Shown: positions 60,049 through 64,000 of the stretch, piece after piece | How positions within the stretch are numbered: position 1 is the stretch's first letter | Layout: each line of letters opens with the position of its first letter | DNA from: Paenisporosarcina indica | Lineage (GTDB): Bacteria > Bacillota > Bacilli > Bacillales_A > Planococcaceae | Direction: 5' to 3' | Length of the DNA: 64,000 nt | NCBI RefSeq assembly: GCF_001939075.1 | Contig: NZ_MPTA01000001.1 | Span: forward strand, 372,001 to 436,000 | Notes under the pieces: model-generated | The model's database searches: none | Told to the model about the DNA's origin: nothing | Seen by the model: the letters and a program-made list of their open reading frames with translations, nothing else | Program-made: the position numbers and the translations under genes

Positions 60049-60951
60049 ATGGGCGTATATATTAATAAAGATACGAAAGTAATCGTTCAAGGTATTACTG
60101 GATCAACTGCTCTTTTCCATACAAAAGAAATGCTTGAGTATGGTACTAAAATCGTCGCAGGTGTTACACCTGGTAAAGGCGGTACTGAAGTTGAAGGCGT
60201 ACCTGTATTTAATACGGTAGAAGAAGCTGTCAAAGCAACAGGCGCTAACGTGTCAGTTATTTATGTTCCAGCTCCTTTCGCTGCAGATGCAATTTTAGAA
60301 GCAGTCGATGCCGATTTAGATATGACAATTTGTATTACTGAACATATTCCAGTATTGGATATGGTTAAAGTGAAACGTTATATGGAAGGCAAGAAAACTC
60401 GTTTAGTTGGACCAAACTGTCCTGGAGTTATTACTGCTGATGAATGTAAAATCGGGATTATGCCTGGTTACATTCATAAAAAAGGCCATGTAGGAGTAGT
60501 GTCACGTTCTGGAACACTTACTTATGAAGCAGTGCACCAACTTTCTCAAGCAGGAATTGGACAAACTACTGCAGTAGGTATCGGTGGAGACCCAGTTAAC
60601 GGAACAGACTTTATCGATGCTCTTACTGCGTTCAATGAAGATCCAGAAACATTGGCTGTTGTAATGATCGGTGAAATCGGCGGAACTGCGGAAGAAGAAG
60701 CAGCTGAGTGGATTCAAGCGAACATGACAAAACCTGTTGTCGGCTTTATTGGCGGACAAACAGCTCCTGAAGGTAAACGTATGGGCCATGCTGGTGCGAT
60801 TATCTCTGGTGGTAAAGGTACAGCTGCAGAAAAAATCAAAGCGATGAATGCTGCTGGAATGGAAGTTGCACCAACTCCTTCTGTTATCGGTGAAACATTA
60901 ATCAAAGTGATTAAAGAAAAAGGCTTGTACGAGCAATGTAAAACACATTAA
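60049..60951 (+). CDS. sucD: Succinyl-CoA synthetase, alpha subunit
   Basis: CoA-binding and phosphohistidine subunit. Rossmann CoA site [14 protein letters not shown] near residue 14, GPNCPGVI, and the phosphorylated histidine in [11 protein letters not shown]. 300 aa, 18 bases after sucC. Confidence 0.97.
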   Translation: MGVYINKDTKVIVQGITGSTALFHTKEMLEYGTKIVAGVTPGKGGTEVEGVPVFNTVEEAVKATGANVSVIYVPAPFAADAILEAVDADLDMTICITEHIPVLDMVKVKRYMEGKKTRLVGPNCPGVITADECKIGIMPGYIHKKGHVGVVSRSGTLTYEAVHQLSQAGIGQTTAVGIGGDPVNGTDFIDALTAFNEDPETLAVVMIGEIGGTAEEEAAEWIQANMTKPVVGFIGGQTAPEGKRMGHAGAIISGGKGTAAEKIKAMNAAGMEVAPTPSVIGETLIKVIKEKGLYEQCKTH

Positions 60952-60961
60952 TATAGAAAGA

Positions 60962-60997
60962 AGCGGCACATCGTCCGACGATGTGCCGCTTTTTTTA
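60962..60997 (+). terminator. Terminator of sucCD
   Basis: AGCGGCACATCGT/ACGATGTGCCGCT with a CCG loop and T7. Confidence 0.95.
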
Positions 60998-61015
60998 CAA
61001 TAAAGGAGGAAAGGT

Positions 61016-61912
61016 ATGATTAATCAAACGTTTCATCATCGACTACTCGCACTGCATTACGTTTTACCCGTCCCACTTAATCGCTTGAAGCCCCTACTTC
61101 AGGTCGATCCAGACTTAGCGACATGTGAGTATATGACCACTCATCAACTATCCCGTCTATTGAAATTATCCCATCAACGTGCACAAAAATTCAAAGAATC
61201 TTATCGTAAAGCGCTTGAAACCCCTCTAATTCAAGCGTACAAAACGCACAACATAACACCACTCCCATATGATCATCCCAACTATCCAAAACAATTAAAC
61301 ACACTGTATGATCCACCTGCGGTATTGTATGCCAAAGGGCGATTGGACTATTTACTCATGAATTACCATGTTGCAGTAATCGGTTCCAGAGATGCTACCG
61401 AGTATTCACAACAGATAATGTCCTATATACTTCCGCCACTGGTGAAGCATGATATGGTGATTGTTAGTGGACTGGCAAAAGGAGCCGATGCCATGGCCCA
61501 TCAATTCACACATGATATTGGCGGAAAGACAATTGGCATTTTAGGACATGGCCATTTTCATCAGTACCCACAAGAAAATTCGTATTTATACGATATTATG
61601 GAAAAACATCATTTAACCTTATCTGAATATCCACCCTATGTATCCATACAAAAATGGTATTTCCCGATGCGAAATCGAATAATTAGCGGACTTTCACACG
61701 CGGTAGTAGTAACAGAAGCCAAAGAAAAAAGCGGCACAGTTAGTACACTTCAACACGCGTTGGACAATGGAAAAGATGTCTATTGTGTACCGGGACCTAT
61801 TACATCAATGCTATCGTTAGGACCACATCAATCACTACTCGAAGGGGCAAAACCTCTCTGGCATGGCTATCAAATTGTAGAAGAATTGCTAGCCATGAAG
61901 CTTAATAAATAA
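61016..61912 (+). CDS. dprA: DNA processing protein DprA (Smf)
   Basis: Loads RecA on incoming single-stranded DNA in transformation. Short N-terminal helical region, Rossmann core with VIGSRDAT, SGLAKGADAMAHQ, LGHGHFHQYPQEN and MRNRIISGLSHAVVVTEA. 298 aa, complete. It follows sucD as in Bacillus, but topA, the usual next gene, is absent. Confidence 0.95.
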   Translation: MINQTFHHRLLALHYVLPVPLNRLKPLLQVDPDLATCEYMTTHQLSRLLKLSHQRAQKFKESYRKALETPLIQAYKTHNITPLPYDHPNYPKQLNTLYDPPAVLYAKGRLDYLLMNYHVAVIGSRDATEYSQQIMSYILPPLVKHDMVIVSGLAKGADAMAHQFTHDIGGKTIGILGHGHFHQYPQENSYLYDIMEKHHLTLSEYPPYVSIQKWYFPMRNRIISGLSHAVVVTEAKEKSGTVSTLQHALDNGKDVYCVPGPITSMLSLGPHQSLLEGAKPLWHGYQIVEELLAMKLNK

Positions 61913-61920
61913 CAGGATAA

Positions 61921-61963
61921 TGATAAATGGTTGCATTCTCGTAGATTATGCAACCAACTATCA
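61921..61963 (+). terminator. Hairpin after dprA
   Basis: TGATA-AA-TGGTTGCAT pairs with ATGCAACCA-AC-TATCA. No T run follows, so termination is uncertain. Confidence 0.45.
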
Positions 61964-62110
61964 TCAAATCCTCTCAAGAAATTCTGTAACTTGAAGTACA
62001 TCGATTTTTTCACAATACCTCATTTACAGGAATGTATGTTCTGTTTTGATCTGAAAAAAGAGAACGTCTTTCAATCTTGAAAAGGTTCAAGGGTTGAAAA
62101 TATTACTCTC
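61964..62110. other. Non-coding start of the degenerate region
   Basis: No convincing ORF, RNA or repeat; all frames close quickly. It lies where topA would be expected. Confidence 0.5.
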
Positions 62111-62341
62111 ATGAAAATGGTCCATCAATTTTGCGGATGGCAGCATAACGAAAAATTGAATAGTTGGTTATGTGCTCGAGATGAATCCCTCGCATTGTTC
62201 GATAACTGGATGATAGTCCTCGCTAGAAATGGCTAGGAAGATATTTACGAAGATTATCGAAAATATGCGAATGATGAATCTATCAAAATGGGACCAGAAC
62301 TATATAAACGAATTTTTTTGTATTCAGAGAAAGGGACATGA
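62111..62341 (+). pseudogene. Remnant of an unidentified gene, interrupted by TAG
   Basis: From ATG 62111 the frame reads 41 residues (…LFDNWMIVLARNG), meets TAG at 62234-62236, and continues 34 residues (EDIYEDYRKYANDESIKMG…) to TGA. Composition on both sides looks protein-like. Not recognised. No ribosome site is visible. Confidence 0.4.
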
Positions 62342-62347
62342 AGGAGG

Positions 62348-62446
62348 AGAGAGATTAAATGTCGTGCCTGGGACGAAGTGGATAAAAAAATGTGGATCAC
62401 CGGTCAAGAAGATGAAACAGATGAAAAAACTGCTGGAACATTCTAA
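62348..62446 (+). pseudogene. YopX-like phage protein fragment without start codon
   Basis: Thirty-two codons beginning REIKCRAWDEVDKKM, matching the N-terminus of YopX-family phage proteins (MREIKFRAWD...KKM). AAGGAGG at 62341-62347 lies directly against the first codon, with no ATG between: the start region looks deleted. The frame ends at TAA 62444-62446, far short of a full YopX. Confidence 0.6.
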
Positions 62447-62775
62447 ACGTACTGTTCAAGAAAATACAGAAGGATGATGAGAAAGAAAGAAGTCCTCATG
62501 TTCCATGTGCTTAGTGATGAATTACCGCACGCTGATGAGCTTTAAAGATGCCTGGCAGGGATTTCCTTTAATCACTGTGTGAGAGAGTTCTACAGACATG
62601 CTAGGGGCTGAATTGGTATCTATCCAATGAGATAATAAAATAACGGTTCTAAAATTTAATATCAAACGTGATGTTGATGGTAAAGGCAGCAAACTTTATT
62701 TATTTGCAGGTGAAAATGTGTTTTTGATTCTATAACCTTCTCAAATTACGATTGATGAGTTTTACGAGGATGATC
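62447..62775. other. Degenerate sequence, no intact gene
   Basis: Short frames only; 62631-62735 (ITVLKFNIKRDVDGKGS...) looks like coding remnant in one frame. Nothing else supported. Confidence 0.4.
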
Positions 62776-62877
62776 ATGAGGGAAGTCGAATATCAAGTGG
62801 ACACTGATGGCAGTGTTAATGTAAATCAACTATCCATTGATGATGAAGTGGGAGATTTCGATTATGTAGAAGATTAA
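62776..62877 (+). CDS. Possible 33-residue acidic peptide or C-terminal gene remnant
   Basis: ATG 62776 with GAGG seven bases upstream; MREVEYQVDTDGSVNV... ending GDFDYVED. It may be a frameshifted tail of the preceding remnant. Confidence 0.3.
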   Translation: MREVEYQVDTDGSVNVNQLSIDDEVGDFDYVED

Positions 62878-62882
62878 ACTGA

Positions 62883-62999
62883 ACTTACCTCCAATGGGTG
62901 AAATTATATAAATAGTTGGATAATCCTCGGCACGATGTTCATGTTCGTGCTGTGGCTCCTCATAAACCAGAATAGGAATTGATTAAATGGCTAAGTTAA
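62883..62999 (+). pseudogene. Remnant of an unidentified gene with two in-frame TAG codons
   Basis: The frame TYLQWVKLYK-TAG-LDNPRHDVHVRAVAPHKPE-TAG-ELIKWLS ends at TAA 62997-62999 and overlaps the start of the next ORF by 13 bases, as in a phage operon. Not recognised. Confidence 0.4.
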
Positions 63000-63160
63000 A
63001 GTTGCGTGAAAAAGGAGAATCTTTTAGTCCTTCAGTAACTGTGCATAAATCACGGAATGGGGTTCCTACCAATTTTGAAATTGGTGGTCATAAGTACGCT
63101 TTAGTTCACGTACCAAATAACAAAGGGAAAGATAATACTAAGAAGAAACCCCGGAGTTGA
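62987..63160 (+). CDS. Short basic protein of unknown function
   Basis: 57 residues from ATG 62987, weak AGGAAT ribosome site: MAKLKLREKGESF, then VHKSRNGVPTNFEIGGHKYALVH (not all conserved with anything I know) and a Lys-rich tail. Looks like an intact phage-type small protein. It overlaps the remnant upstream. Confidence 0.5.
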   Translation: MAKLKLREKGESFSPSVTVHKSRNGVPTNFEIGGHKYALVHVPNNKGKDNTKKKPRS

Positions 63161-63173
63161 CTGAAACTGTACA

Positions 63174-63202
63174 ACAAAAAAACCTCCTATTGAAAGAGGT
63201 TA
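63174..63202 (-). terminator. Terminator of the leftward 77-residue gene
   Basis: Read leftward: TTAACCTCTTT/AGGAGGTT hairpin followed by T7. It covers the gene's stop codon. Confidence 0.75.
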
Positions 63203-63433
63203 ACTAGTAATATCTGTATTTGTTACAAGTTGGATTCTTTCTGCAGCTTTACCAAGGTCATCATATAACTCAATTGTGTTTGTTGCTAAATTGGTAATTT
63301 CAATTGTACTGGTATCCCTTAAACATCTTACGACTATTTGAGGTTGACCCTTAATGCTAAAAGTGTGTTTAATCTCTACATTATTGTACTTACAAAGTGT
63401 TTTCAGCATTACAATTAAATTATTTTTGGACAT
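63200..63433 (-). CDS. Hypothetical 77-residue protein
   Basis: Starts at ATG 63433 behind GGAAGGGGAAA; an in-frame ATG at 63451 would lie before the ribosome site. Sequence MSKNNLIVMLKTLCKYNNVE..., a central beta stretch (HTFSIKGQPQIVVRC) and a DDLGKAAERIQ helix. The order helix-strands-helix recalls small YkuJ/DUF1797 proteins but I cannot confirm it. It has a clear terminator, so it is probably expressed. Confidence 0.55.
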   Translation of the reverse strand: MSKNNLIVMLKTLCKYNNVEIKHTFSIKGQPQIVVRCLRDTSTIEITNLATNTIELYDDLGKAAERIQLVTNTDITS

Positions 63434-64000
63434 TTTATTTTCCCCTTCCATTAGTGGAAGAGGACTAAGAAAAGTCCAAAGGTTTCCAGTATTTATTAAT
63501 TAAGTATAACACATTATTGATATATATGTAGAATTATGGTAACTACTTCACAGTTCAACGATAAGCAACGACAAAGGAGGGTCATAAACGCATACAAAAA
63601 AACGTCAGAAAATGATATATAAACTCGTAGTAATTGAGTCGTGACTTTTAATGGAAAGTGGGTGAGTATATGTATGAATGGTTGCGGGGTTATCAGAAAT
63701 TAGAAATCAAAGTATATTAATTCACTTCTATTATATTTACTATCAATTATTTTATTGATTATATCTTTTGAAGTCTTTTCTAATAAAGGAATCATTTTCG
63801 AAGTTTCATTAATAGCCTTTCTAATTTAAAACATTTGTACCACTATTCATACATAAAGTCACGTCCAATCGGGTGTGGCTATTTATTATACTTTTCTATT
63901 ATAATATTTAAAATATTTGTAAAATAAAAAGGATTTTTGTAGATAATGCAGAATATTACTGTGTACGAAGAAATTTCTAAGGAAAGGAGATTGGAATTTA
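63434..64000. other. Largely non-coding, AT-rich end of the window
   Basis: It holds the upstream region of the leftward gene, a 16-codon phage-like remnant (63670-63720), an imperfect hairpin at 63857-63880, and AAAGGAG at 63983-63989, which may be the ribosome site of a gene starting at or after the window edge. Confidence 0.45.
63670..63720 (+). pseudogene. Truncated phage-type ORF (MYEWLRGYQKLE)
   Basis: Sixteen residues from ATG 63670 after GTGGGTGAG. The start MYEWLRGYQKLE is like the N-terminus of phage late-transcription/RinA-type proteins (YEWLRDYQKLEEE...), but a TAA follows at once. Confidence 0.35.

Noticed and set aside
62229-62477. 82-residue ORF
   Set aside because: Runs through two recognisable remnants in a third frame; low-complexity Lys/Met content.

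Overview
The window is chromosomal DNA of a low-GC, endospore-forming Firmicute of the order Bacillales. Its gene order follows the conserved Bacillus block from the ylm division cluster to dprA. A spoVM gene supports sporulation, and the intergenic repeats resemble those of Planococcaceae (Sporosarcina/Paenisporosarcina-like genera). The genus cannot be fixed from this sequence alone. Almost all of the first 61.9 kb is core genome on the + strand.

Layout. 0-3 kb: division-associated ylm cluster (end of a ylmC-like gene, ylmE, sepF, ylmG, ylmH, divIVA). 3-8 kb: isoleucine T-box leader, ileS, lspA and an RluD-type pseudouridine synthase. 7.9-19.7 kb: the complete pyrimidine operon pyrR-P-B-C-carA-carB-K-D-F-E, with a consensus sigma-A promoter and two PyrR-type attenuators. 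19.7-23.2 kb: accessory insert on both strands (a GmhB-like phosphatase, a small exported protein, a nonsense-interrupted small exported protein) and rqcH. 23.3-36.2 kb: remA, gmk, rpoZ, coaBC, priA, def, fmt, rsmB, prpC, prkC, rsgA, rpe, thiN and the tiny spoVM, then rpmB on the opposite strand. 36.6-42.7 kb: an asp23-family gene, fakA, sdaAB, sdaAA, recG. 42.7-53.6 kb: the FapR-controlled lipid operon (fapR, plsX, fabD, fabG, acpP), then rnc, smc, ftsY, ylxM, ffh. 53.7-58.7 kb: rpsP, khpA, a tandem repeat cluster, rimM, trmD, rplS, a type I signal peptidase with an apparent frameshift, rbgA, rnhB. 58.8-61.9 kb: sucC, sucD, dprA. From 61.9 kb to the end the core order breaks: topA would be expected after dprA, but there is about 2 kb of decayed, phage-like fragments and two short intact ORFs.

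How the genes work together. The lipid operon has a sigma-A promoter followed by a FapR operator, matching malonyl-CoA feedback. The pyr operon is set up for PyrR attenuation before pyrR and before pyrB but not before pyrP. ileS is controlled by a T-box reading an ATC specifier. PrpC/PrkC form the phosphatase/kinase pair for muropeptide sensing. ylxM-ffh, ftsY and the signal peptidase serve protein export. rpsP, khpA, rimM, trmD, rplS, rbgA and rsgA serve ribosome and tRNA maturation.

Most unusual points: (i) a 40-residue SpoVM with a C-terminal tail and a terminator over its stop codon; (ii) a signal peptidase whose proper start is out of frame at an A7 tract; (iii) a repeat family with inverted ends, present as three tandem copies before rimM and one inverted copy inside the ileS leader; (iv) a second inverted-repeat element between the ileS T-box terminator and the ileS start; (v) a small exported protein beside a relative broken by one TAA; (vi) the degenerate phage-like scar replacing topA, with three in-frame TAG codons.
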